Shown here: one piece after another, positions 7,624 through 15,266 of the stretch
Numbering within the stretch: the stretch's first letter is position 1
Layout: each line of letters opens with the position of its first letter
Assembly (NCBI GenBank): GCA_963760735.1
Contig: CAVXEB010000004.1
Location: 248,001-312,000, forward strand
Length of the DNA stretch: 64,000 nt
Reading direction: 5' to 3'
DNA from: CF-46 sp963760735
GTDB lineage: Bacteria > Chloroflexota > Limnocylindria > Limnocylindrales > CSP1-4
Notes under the pieces: model-generated
The model's database searches: none
What the model saw: the letters and a program-made list of their open reading frames with translations, nothing else
What the model was told of the DNA's origin: nothing
Made by a program: the position numbers and the translations under genes

Positions 7624-8838
7624 CTACTCCCCCACCCCAGCCGGGACGGGCTCATGGCTCCGCTCGCCGCGCAGTGCGTGGGCGCTCTCGTCGACCAGGC
7701 GAGCGCGACGACGGGCGACGGCCGCGGGGGCGGGCTCGCCGGCGCGCTCGGCGGCAAGCTGGCCGCAGGCCGCGCCGATCTCCTGGCCGCGGTTCCGCCG
7801 GATCGTGGCGGTGACGCCGGCGGCCGCAAGCGTCGCCGCGAACGCCTCGATCACGGGATCCGGCGATGCGGTCCACGGGGTATGCGCGACCGGGTTCATC
7901 GGGATCAGGTTGACATGCGCGTGGTCCCCGCGGAGCAGCTCGGCCATCGCCCGGGCGTCCTCGTCGGTGTCGTTGATCCCGCCGATCATCGTCGCCTCGT
8001 AGGTGACGCGCCGGCCGGTCGCGGCGGCGTGGTCCCGAGCCGCGGCCACGACCTCGGCGATGGGCCAGCGGCGGTTCAGCGGGACGAGCACGTCGCGGAG
8101 CGCGTCACGGGCGGCATGGAGCGAGACAGCGAGCGTGAACTGCGGGCCGAGCGCCGTCAGCCGGCGGATGCCCGGGACGACCCCCGAGGTGGAGACGGTG
8201 ATGTGCCTCGCCCCCAGCCCGAACCGCGCTCGGTCGTTGAGCGCATCGACGCTCTCCAGGACGCGGTCGAGGTTGAGCAGCGGCTCGCCCATGCCCATGA
8301 ACACGACGTTCGTCAGGCGACGATCCTCAGCCGCGAGCCGGCGGGCGGCGTGCCGGACCTGGTCGACGATCTCCGCGGTCTCGAGGTCGCGGGTGAACCC
8401 GAGCTCGCCCGTCGCGCAGAACGGACAGCCGACGGCACAGCCGGCCTGGCTCGAGATGCACAGGGTGTGGCGTTCGCGCTGCGAGCCGCGGGCCGGGTAA
8501 CGCATGAGGACCGACTCGACCAGCGCGCCGTCCGAGAGGCGATGGAGGCCCTTCTCGGTCAGCCCGCCATCGGACAGCCGGATCTCGGTGTCATCGACGG
8601 TGTCGAAGCGGAACGCGGCCGAGAGGTCGGTCCTGAGCTCGGCCGGGAGGGTGAGGACCTCGGCGATGGACGATGCGCCGCTCCGCCACACGGAGTCGGC
8701 GACCTGCCGCGTGCGATAGGCGGGATGGCCGCGGTCGCTCAGCCAGGCAGCGAGCTCATCCGGACGGACGCCCGACAGGCCCGGCCGCGGGTCGCGGACC
8801 GCGACCGGCAGTGCGATGCCGGCAAGAGTGGTCCCCAC
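7624..8838 (-). CDS. rlmN: 23S rRNA (adenine2503-C2)/tRNA adenine-C2 methyltransferase
   Basis: Radical-SAM enzyme that methylates A2503 of 23S rRNA and A37 of some tRNAs. The 404-residue protein carries the cluster motif CAVGCPFC, followed by GELGFTRDL, the GMGEPLLN loop and HITVSTSG. The acceptor cysteine is in the C-terminal GQEIGAACGQLA segment. Start is GTG at 8838. A 40-residue Ala/Arg-rich tail extends past the usual end. Nine bases separate it from fmt upstream and 2 from rpe downstream. Confidence 0.94.
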   Translation of the reverse strand: MGTTLAGIALPVAVRDPRPGLSGVRPDELAAWLSDRGHPAYRTRQVADSVWRSGASSIAEVLTLPAELRTDLSAAFRFDTVDDTEIRLSDGGLTEKGLHRLSDGALVESVLMRYPARGSQRERHTLCISSQAGCAVGCPFCATGELGFTRDLETAEIVDQVRHAARRLAAEDRRLTNVVFMGMGEPLLNLDRVLESVDALNDRARFGLGARHITVSTSGVVPGIRRLTALGPQFTLAVSLHAARDALRDVLVPLNRRWPIAEVVAAARDHAAATGRRVTYEATMIGGINDTDEDARAMAELLRGDHAHVNLIPMNPVAHTPWTASPDPVIEAFAATLAAAGVTATIRRNRGQEIGAACGQLAAERAGEPAPAAVARRRARLVDESAHALRGERSHEPVPAGVGE

Positions 8839-8847
8839 GCGACGAGT

Positions 8848-9855
8848 CTACGCGGACCCGACCGAGGGACCGGCGATCCGTCGGCCGAGGATCGATGGGC
8901 GGCCGCGGAGGAACGCCTCGCCGGACATCGGGCGGCCACCGGCCGGCTGGACCTCGAGCAGGACGAGCCGGCCATCGGCCGTGGCGAGGGCGAGACCCGC
9001 GGGATCCGGGACGATCCGACCGGCCTCGTCGTCGGCGTCGGAAGGCGCCACGGCGCCGGCCAGCACGACGAGTCGCTGGCCGTCGGTCTCGAGGAACGAT
9101 CCGGGCCACGGCAGGTAGGCACGGACCTGGCGCTCGAGAAGCCAGGCCGGCACCTCGGGATCCAGCCTGCCGTCCTCGCGATGGAGGGGCCGGGTCATCG
9201 TCGCGCCGTCCTCGGGCTGTGCAACGGCCTCCAGCTCACCGTCGATCCACGGGTCGATCGCCCGAGCGAGCATGCCGGAGGCGGCGATCGCGAGCCGCGC
9301 CTCGAGCGCCGGGGCGGTCGTCTCGTCGAGGCCGAGCGTCGATCGCTCGCTCGAGATGATCGGACCCGTATCGACGCCCTCGTCCATCAGGATCAGGGTG
9401 ACGCCGGTCTCGTGGTCGCCCGCAAGGATCGCCCCGGGGATCGGCGTCGCTCCTCGATGCCGCGGCAGCAGCGACGGATGCAGGTTGAGTGCGCCGAACC
9501 GCCGGTCCAGCAGGCTCGCCGGGACGATCTGTCCGTAGTCGGCGAGGACGACGAGGTCGGGGTCGAGGCCGAGCAGGTCTGCCACCGATGCCGGATCGCG
9601 GAGCCGCTCCGGCGTCATCACGGACAGGCCGAGCTCCCGCGCCTGGGCGTCCACCGGCGTCCGCGAGAGGATGCGGCGGCGGCCCACCGGCCGGGGCGGC
9701 GCGGTGACGACGGCGACGAGGTCGATCGATGGGTGCGCCGCCAGGCGACCGAGCGTCGGCTGGGCGAACCGACCGCTCCCGAGGAACACGGTCCGGACCG
9801 GCCGGATGCGGTCGCCGGTCGGCTCCTCCCCCTCGACCCCGTCAGGCGGGGTCAC
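8848..9855 (-). CDS. fmt: Methionyl-tRNA formyltransferase
   Basis: Formylates Met-tRNAi using 10-formyl-THF. It has RTVFLGSGRFA at the N-terminus and the catalytic segment FGALNLHPSLLPRHRGATPI (Asn/His of the NxHxSLLP motif), then GVTLILMDEGVDTGPI. The 335-residue length assumes the GTG at 9855, which overlaps the def stop as GTGA. A second GTG about 20 codons later (at VFLGSG) would give a protein with a more standard N-terminus. The coupling argument favours the first. It is paired with def, its functional partner. Confidence 0.94.
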   Translation of the reverse strand: MTPPDGVEGEEPTGDRIRPVRTVFLGSGRFAQPTLGRLAAHPSIDLVAVVTAPPRPVGRRRILSRTPVDAQARELGLSVMTPERLRDPASVADLLGLDPDLVVLADYGQIVPASLLDRRFGALNLHPSLLPRHRGATPIPGAILAGDHETGVTLILMDEGVDTGPIISSERSTLGLDETTAPALEARLAIAASGMLARAIDPWIDGELEAVAQPEDGATMTRPLHREDGRLDPEVPAWLLERQVRAYLPWPGSFLETDGQRLVVLAGAVAPSDADDEAGRIVPDPAGLALATADGRLVLLEVQPAGGRPMSGEAFLRGRPSILGRRIAGPSVGSA

Positions 9856-10391
9856 GCGAGCGCCCGCGCCGCCTTGTCGGTGTCGACGTGCTTCCAGTCG
9901 CCCTCGCCGTCACCGGCATCGTCGTCGGCGCCGACCGGGATCAGCTCGTCCAAGGACCCGAGGTAGTCGATGAAGAGCTTGCCGTCGAGGTGATCCAGCT
10001 CATGCTGGAGCGCTCGGCCGAGCAGCCCGCCGCCCGACACCTTGATCTTCTTGCCGTGGCGGTTCTGGGCCACGACCCAGACCTTCTCCCGGCGCGTGAC
10101 GTAGGCGTAGTAGCCAGGGAGTGACAGGCAGCCCTCGAGGTCGCGATCGTCCCCCGAGGACCGGACGATCCGCGGGTTGATCAGCTCGTAGAGCCGGTCC
10201 TGGACCTCGATCACGCACGCCTGGAGCGCCTCGCCGACCTGTGGCGCAGCGAGGCCCACACCCGGGGCGTGGCGCATCGTGTCGGCCATGTCGTCGAGCA
10301 GGCCGTGCAGGAACCGGCCGAAGCTGTCGACGGGCAAGCCCTTCAGGCGGAGGCGCGGGTCCCCGAGGAGGACGATGGGGCGGACGCTCAT
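9852..10391 (-). CDS. def: Peptide deformylase
   Basis: Removes the formyl group from nascent proteins. 179 residues with the three family motifs: GVGLAAPQVG, EGCLSLPG (the metal-ligand Cys) and QHELDHLDG (HExxH, two His ligands and the catalytic Glu). Started at ATG 10391, because upstream in-frame codons are basic junk and a TATACT box ends 8 bases before this ATG. A C-terminal tail of about 20 acidic residues follows the core. It is the first gene of the def-fmt series. Confidence 0.95.
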   Translation of the reverse strand: MSVRPIVLLGDPRLRLKGLPVDSFGRFLHGLLDDMADTMRHAPGVGLAAPQVGEALQACVIEVQDRLYELINPRIVRSSGDDRDLEGCLSLPGYYAYVTRREKVWVVAQNRHGKKIKVSGGGLLGRALQHELDHLDGKLFIDYLGSLDELIPVGADDDAGDGEGDWKHVDTDKAARALA

Positions 10392-10403
10392 GGCGGGAGA
10401 GTA

Positions 10404-10409
10404 TATCCG
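10404..10409 (-). promoter_or_regulatory. def: Candidate -10 box of def (near-leaderless)
   Basis: On the minus strand TATACT is read just upstream of the def ATG at 10391. The short distance implies a transcript with little or no 5' leader. No clear -35 hexamer is visible at 16-18 bases. Tentative. Confidence 0.35.
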
Positions 10410-10437
10410 CGGGTCCGCCCCGCTCGGATCGAGTCGG

Positions 10438-11025
10438 TCAGGCGCTCGGGCTGTTGCCCGCGTCCTTGCCGGTCGCCTCCTCGATCGCCTCCTCCGCCTC
10501 CGCGATCGCGACACTGCCCCCGGTGTCGTGCTCGTTCGTGCCGTTCTCTTCCTCGGCGGCCTTGGCCCGGAGCTCCGCGGCCCAGTCCCGCGACCGCGTC
10601 GCGAGGATCTCGGCACCGTGGGCGGTCGCATCGGCGGCCCGGATCGCGAAGGGGCCTGCACGGTCGGCCGCCGCCGCAGCGAGCTCCGCCGCCTTCGCCC
10701 CGACCTGGCGCGCCACGGGCGCGGCCTGCGTCGCGACGGAGTCGATCATCGCCTGGAGCTGCGACACCATCCGCTCCCCGGCGGCCTTCGCGTCGCCGGT
10801 GGACGGCTGATCGCTCGTCCAGCCGAACGTCTCGTCGGTGGCGTTGCCGATCGTCTCCGCCCCGTCCGCGACCGCGTCGGCGACCGCGGCTTCGGCGTCG
10901 TCGGCCGCGCCCTTCACCTGGTCCGCGGCATCACCTGCGGCGTCCTTCACCTGGTCGGCCGTATCGTCGATCTTCTTCTGTGCGTCGTCCGCGAAACCAT
11001 TCGTCGCGTTCTGCATATCGTCCAT
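10438..11025 (-). CDS. Ala-rich amphipathic repeat protein (LEA/apolipoprotein-like), unknown function
   Basis: 195 residues starting MDDMQNATN. I chose ATG 11025 because a CAGGAGG ribosome site sits 5 bases upstream, whereas the longer open frame starts before that site. Residues 10-70 consist of 11-residue-like repeats rich in Ala, Asp, Lys and Val (DDAQKKIDD, DQVKDAAGDAA, DQVKGAADDAE). This is the pattern of group 3 LEA or YtxH-like helices that bind membranes or fold under desiccation. Residues 85-160 form a second Ala-rich helical stretch. There is no signal peptide or hydrophobic segment. It is a lone gene. The function is inferred only from composition. Confidence 0.6.
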   Translation of the reverse strand: MDDMQNATNGFADDAQKKIDDTADQVKDAAGDAADQVKGAADDAEAAVADAVADGAETIGNATDETFGWTSDQPSTGDAKAAGERMVSQLQAMIDSVATQAAPVARQVGAKAAELAAAAADRAGPFAIRAADATAHGAEILATRSRDWAAELRAKAAEEENGTNEHDTGGSVAIAEAEEAIEEATGKDAGNSPSA

Positions 11026-11121
11026 TGCGCCCTCCTGCTGGCCGCTCATTGTCCACCCGATCGCCGATCGGCGTCGGCCGATCCGCGGGCAGGAGGCGCC
11101 GCCGCGATGGCGCCGCCGACG

Positions 11122-14100
11122 TCAATGCACCCAGAGTTGGTCGTACAGGAGCATCACGGGGTTGTCCTCGAAGCCGCCGACCCGATTCGACAGGAGCGTG
11201 ACGTCGGTCGTGTTGAACGGCATGACGGCCGGGCTCGCGTCGACGATCGCGTGATCGATCGCTGCCCACTGCTCGTCCGCGCCGACAGGATCGGTGTCGC
11301 CAAGCCGCAGGGCGGACGTCATCCGGGCGTCGAGCGCCTGACTGCACCAGCCGACCGGGTTGCGCTCGATCGCTGTCTTGAGGGACGGGCAGCTGAAGCC
11401 GCCGACGATCATCGTCGCCGGTGCACGATCCTCGTCGCGGACCCAGTAGCCGGCCATCTGGACCTGGTCCGGGTGGTCGCCGAGGAACGTGAAGTAGGAG
11501 TCGAAGCCCATCAGGCGCGTCGTCGCTCGGAAGCCGAGCGAGCGCAGGAGGTCGGTGAAGTACCTCGCAACCGCCACGTGTTGACCACCGTCGTCCGCAC
11601 CCAGGACCGTGACAGCCGTCCCGCGCACGCCGGCCTGGCCGATGAGCCCTTGCGCGCGGTCGAGATCGGGCCCGAGCCAGTTCCCGTTCGCGGTTCGGTC
11701 GACGGTCCACGGGCAGTAGCGCTCGTATCCGATGAAGCCCGGGGGCAGGAGCTGGCAAGTCACGGTTGCGGTCAGCGAGCCACCCCAGGCGTCGACGAGT
11801 GCCGTCCGGTCGGTTGCGAGATTGATCGCGTCGCGAACCCGGACGTCGTCGAATGGCGGATGGTTCGTATTCATGACCTCGAGCCAGGTCGCCAGGGGCG
11901 GGGCGACGTGGAGCTGACCCGGAACCGTGGTCCGGAGCTGCCCCAGCCGCGCGGCCGACTCGGTCTCGATCTGGAGAACGTCCGCGTTGCCGGACACGAT
12001 CTCGGTCGTCGGGTCGGTCGCCGTAGAGGCGGTTACGTCGATCTCGTCGGGGTTCCCGTCCGGCTCGGCGTCCGCCGACCAGACATGGAACAGCGGGTTG
12101 CGAACCAGTCGCACGGATCGCGCGGCGCCGAAGGTTGCGACCTCGTACGGGCCGGTCGCCGGGACGGGGGCGCGAACCTGGGCGAGGGGCGTGTCAGACG
12201 GCAGGATCGGGACCCCGAAGAGACGCTCCGGGAAGTCTTCGTCGGCCGCGGCGAGATGGAACGTGATCGTCCGGGCCGCATCATCGGTCGTGATCCCGCG
12301 AGCCAGGTCGCACGGCGGCTTGGCGCCGCATGCCGAGGAGCCGACGATCTCGGTGTTCCCGAACATGCCGGCCTGCGTGACCGCACCAGCGATCACGCCG
12401 CGCTCGAACGACCCGAGTGCGTCGCCGGCCTGGACCGCCCGCCCGTCGGAGTACCTGAGACCGGGCCGGAGGCGGAAGGTCCAGGTCAGGCCACCGTCCG
12501 CGGAATCGGGGATGTCCTCGGCCAGGTCCGCCACGAACGTCAGGCCGTCCGGTCCGCCGACACGCTTGTAGGTGACCAGCGGGTCATTGGTCATCTGGGG
12601 CGTCCAGCCCAGCCCCCACGGCCAGTAGGTCGGATCGGGCGACTCAGGAACATCGCCTGGCCCGGTGAGGACGCGGAGGGCGCCGCCGCGATGGCTCCCG
12701 GCCGGCGCGTCAGCGGTGAACACGACCCTTCCGTCCTCGTCGGTCAACGCTCGCGGAGTGGCCTGCAGGGCTGTCCGTCCCACGACCTGTGCCGACTCGG
12801 GATCGAGCCGAAGAATCTCGTTCGTCGACGACACCGCGACCCAGACCGCGCTCCGATCGACGACGATTCCCGTGGGCCGGTCGCCGACCTTCTGGGCCGC
12901 GGTGACCGTCGCGGTCTCGGCGTCGATCCGGAAGACGGTTCCGCTCCCGGTGTTGACGACCCACAGGGCGTCGCCGTCCGGCGATGCGGCGATTGACGTC
13001 GGGTCACTGCCGACCCCCACGGTCCGGGTCACGGCGCCGCCCACCGGGTCGACCCGTTCCACCAGGCTGTCGCTACCGTCGACGACCCAGATCGAACCAT
13101 GGGCGGCGGCGATGCCGATCGGCGTCGAGCCCACCGCGAAGTCCTTCGTCGCGCCGTCGTCCGGATCGATCCGGGTCACGGAGTGATCGAGGCGATTGGT
13201 CACCCAGACCCAGTGGTCGTCGGCCGTGACGCCCGTCGGCGCCGCGCCGACCCCGATCGTCGCCACCACGTCGTTCGTGGTCGGGTCGATCCGGGAGACC
13301 GTGCGCTCGTCGCTGTTGGCGACCCAGATGGATCCGAACCCGAACGCGATCCCGGCCGGGGCATGACCGACGCGGATCCGCTGGAGGACCGCATCGGCCG
13401 CCGGGTCGACCCGGATCACCGCATCGTCCGGCGGGCTCGAGATCCATAGCGAACCGGCGCCTGCCGTGACGGCATCGGGGCGCGCAGCAAGCGAGACGCT
13501 GGCCGTCACCTGCCCGCTCGCGTCGATCCGACCTACACCGTCGGACGCGAGGATCACGGCGGGGGCGACCGACGCAAGGACCAACGCGCTCGGGCCGATC
13601 GGTGTCGGCGTCGTCGGGAGGAGTCTGGAACCGGACACGACGACGACGACCGCGATGCCGAGCGCCGCGATCGCGAGCGCGGGACGATGCGGTGGCACCG
13701 ACCAGCGCCCGGCGGTGGCTGACGTCCGGATGGTCGTCGCGGCTTCGTCGGGACTCGCTTCAGTTCGAGTCCTCCGGAGGTCCGGAGGACCGCTCCCGCC
13801 GTCCCGGATCCGGGCCGCAAGCGCCTGGAGCTCCGCGCTCGGCGCGACGTCGAGCTCGTCACGGAGGACAACCGTGGCGTCGCGGTAGGCGATGAGTGCC
13901 TCGGCCTTCCGGCCGGTGGCTGCGAGCGCCGTCATCAGGCTCGCCCACCACGGCTCGCGGTAAGGCGCCTCTCGGAGCTCACGGCGCAGTTCCGGGATCA
14001 CGGCGGCAGGATCGCCGAGGGCGAGCTGCAGCCCCACCAGCTGGTCGACCGCACCGTTGCGGAGCTCGGAGAGCCGATCCAGCTCGGCGAGCGCGGCCGG

Positions 14101-14577
14101 CTCCTCGCCGACGTCAGGCGCCCCCGGCCGGCGCCAGAGCGCCAGTGCCCGCAACAGCTGCTGGACGGCGGCTCGTGGGTCATCCGCCGCGAGCCCGCGA
14201 GCCTCGGCGAGGTGCGACTGGAACCGCTGCGCGTCGAGGGCCTGCGGCGCGATCCGCAACCGATACCCTCGGCGATCGGTCTCGACCGTCGCCCCGTTGC
14301 CTTCGTCAGGCGTGGTCCCGGGTCTGGACTGCTCCGCCGCAAGGGTCCGTCGAAGCTGGAACACGTGCGACTGGAGGGTCGCGAGCGCGCTCGGTGACAC
14401 GTCCTCGCCCCACAGGGCGATCATCAGCCGATCGGCGGAGACGGCCGCATTGGGCTCGAGGGCGAGGACGGCGAGAAGCGTCTGCTGCTTCGCGGGCAGC
14501 CGGATCGCGCGACCCCCGACGGTGACGAGCAATGGCCCGAGGACGCCGATCTCCACAGCGACACGATAGACCTGCAT
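11122..14577 (-). CDS. SARP-type regulator fused to YVTN beta-propeller and peptide-binding (SBP_bac_5) domain
   Basis: 1151 residues if started at ATG 14577. The open frame continues upstream but would run antisense through the divergent cupin gene and does not look like protein. In order: an OmpR/PhoB-type winged helix (about 5-110, with LWGEDV and LRRTL), a BTAD helical domain (about 110-260), a single membrane span (about 299-317), six or seven YVTN/NHL-like repeats of 40-46 residues (about 340-625, GSIWVANS, WVWVTN, GSIWVVD, ALWVVN, AVWVAV), then an extracytoplasmic ABC-type peptide-binding domain (about 640-1150, with FRLRPGLRYSDG and VRDAINLATD). The layout suggests a one-component transmembrane sensor. 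No permease or ATPase genes are nearby. The ligand is unknown. Confidence 0.82.
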   Translation of the reverse strand: MQVYRVAVEIGVLGPLLVTVGGRAIRLPAKQQTLLAVLALEPNAAVSADRLMIALWGEDVSPSALATLQSHVFQLRRTLAAEQSRPGTTPDEGNGATVETDRRGYRLRIAPQALDAQRFQSHLAEARGLAADDPRAAVQQLLRALALWRRPGAPDVGEEPAALAELDRLSELRNGAVDQLVGLQLALGDPAAVIPELRRELREAPYREPWWASLMTALAATGRKAEALIAYRDATVVLRDELDVAPSAELQALAARIRDGGSGPPDLRRTRTEASPDEAATTIRTSATAGRWSVPPHRPALAIAALGIAVVVVVSGSRLLPTTPTPIGPSALVLASVAPAVILASDGVGRIDASGQVTASVSLAARPDAVTAGAGSLWISSPPDDAVIRVDPAADAVLQRIRVGHAPAGIAFGFGSIWVANSDERTVSRIDPTTNDVVATIGVGAAPTGVTADDHWVWVTNRLDHSVTRIDPDDGATKDFAVGSTPIGIAAAHGSIWVVDGSDSLVERVDPVGGAVTRTVGVGSDPTSIAASPDGDALWVVNTGSGTVFRIDAETATVTAAQKVGDRPTGIVVDRSAVWVAVSSTNEILRLDPESAQVVGRTALQATPRALTDEDGRVVFTADAPAGSHRGGALRVLTGPGDVPESPDPTYWPWGLGWTPQMTNDPLVTYKRVGGPDGLTFVADLAEDIPDSADGGLTWTFRLRPGLRYSDGRAVQAGDALGSFERGVIAGAVTQAGMFGNTEIVGSSACGAKPPCDLARGITTDDAARTITFHLAAADEDFPERLFGVPILPSDTPLAQVRAPVPATGPYEVATFGAARSVRLVRNPLFHVWSADAEPDGNPDEIDVTASTATDPTTEIVSGNADVLQIETESAARLGQLRTTVPGQLHVAPPLATWLEVMNTNHPPFDDVRVRDAINLATDRTALVDAWGGSLTATVTCQLLPPGFIGYERYCPWTVDRTANGNWLGPDLDRAQGLIGQAGVRGTAVTVLGADDGGQHVAVARYFTDLLRSLGFRATTRLMGFDSYFTFLGDHPDQVQMAGYWVRDEDRAPATMIVGGFSCPSLKTAIERNPVGWCSQALDARMTSALRLGDTDPVGADEQWAAIDHAIVDASPAVMPFNTTDVTLLSNRVGGFEDNPVMLLYDQLWVH

Positions 14578-14696
14578 CGACTCGGCGTTATCGGCGAGAC
14601 CGTGCCGCCCAAATCGGTCGATTTCAGCGCGATTCGAGGAATTCTTGAGCGGCCTCTGCTTGCCTCGGACGAGTGGCACTTGCCACCGATGTCCAC

Positions 14697-14702
14697 AGGA
14701 GG
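14697..14702 (+). promoter_or_regulatory. Strong ribosome binding site of the cupin gene
   Basis: A perfect AGGAGG ends 8 bases before ATG 14711. This fixes the start of the secreted cupin and rules out the longer upstream reading (first in-frame start at 14645), which would place the site inside the coding sequence. Confidence 0.8.
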
Positions 14703-14710
14703 TTTGCGTG

Positions 14711-15196
14711 ATGCGACGACTCTTCGCTCTGGCCACCGGTGTGGCCCTGGTCGCTTCGATTGCGGTGGTGGCCCAGGTATCGGCGACCCCCGCATCCGGC
14801 GTCACCAGCAAGACCCTCGCGACCGGGACACTTCCGCCGGTCAACCTGCACGTGAAGAACGGGGACTGGCAGGTCAAGCTCCAGACCAAGACCAATTCGA
14901 CCGTGACCGTCGTCGAGAATGACGTCGACCCCGGCGGCTCGTTCGGCTGGCACTCCCACCCCGGCCCGAGCCTGATCGTCGTCAAGTCCGGAACGCTGAC
15001 GTTCTACGACTCCGACGACCCGACCTGCAGCCCCGTCGTCCACTCGGCCGGGGATGCGTTCATCGACGCGGGCACGGACGTGCACATCGGGATCAACAAG
15101 GGGACGGTCCAGGCGGTGGTGCTGGTCACCCGGATCCTGCCCGAAGGCGCGAATCCGCGGATCGACGAGAACGAACCGTCGAACTGCCATCTTTGA
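14711..15196 (+). CDS. Secreted cupin-domain protein
   Basis: 161 residues. The N-terminal MRRLFALATGVALVASIAVVAQVSA is a clear Sec signal peptide (positive start, hydrophobic core, cleavage after about residue 25; sequence split here only as description of residues 1-25). The mature part is one cupin barrel: SFGWHSHPGPSLIVVKSGTL gives the HxH metal ligands and the conserved GxL, and DAFIDAG supplies the second motif region. It is divergent, over 133 bp, from the SARP/YVTN/solute-binding fusion. It may be that regulator's target or a partner in sensing. The ligand cannot be read from sequence. Confidence 0.72.
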   Translation: MRRLFALATGVALVASIAVVAQVSATPASGVTSKTLATGTLPPVNLHVKNGDWQVKLQTKTNSTVTVVENDVDPGGSFGWHSHPGPSLIVVKSGTLTFYDSDDPTCSPVVHSAGDAFIDAGTDVHIGINKGTVQAVVLVTRILPEGANPRIDENEPSNCHL

Positions 15197-15217
15197 TCGC
15201 CGACCCGGATGATCGAT

Positions 15218-15247
15218 CCACGGCAGCCCCCTCCGGGGCTGCCGTGG
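15218..15247. terminator. Strong bidirectional hairpin between cupin gene and priA
   Basis: A 13-bp perfect stem, CCACGGCAGCCCC (15218-15230) with GGGGCTGCCGTGG (15235-15247), closes a 4-base loop. It lies between the convergent ends of the cupin gene and priA and so can end both transcripts. The T-tract is weak (GCTTC). Confidence 0.7.
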
Positions 15248-15266
15248 GCTTCACCCACGTGCGAGC

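Noticed and set aside
7654..9966. A 770-codon plus-strand frame
   Set aside because: Antisense to rlmN and fmt, both of which are clearly real.
14578..14985. Upstream extension of the SARP fusion to 14985
   Set aside because: It would run through the cupin coding sequence on the other strand and has no protein-like features. ATG 14577 gives a normal winged-helix start.
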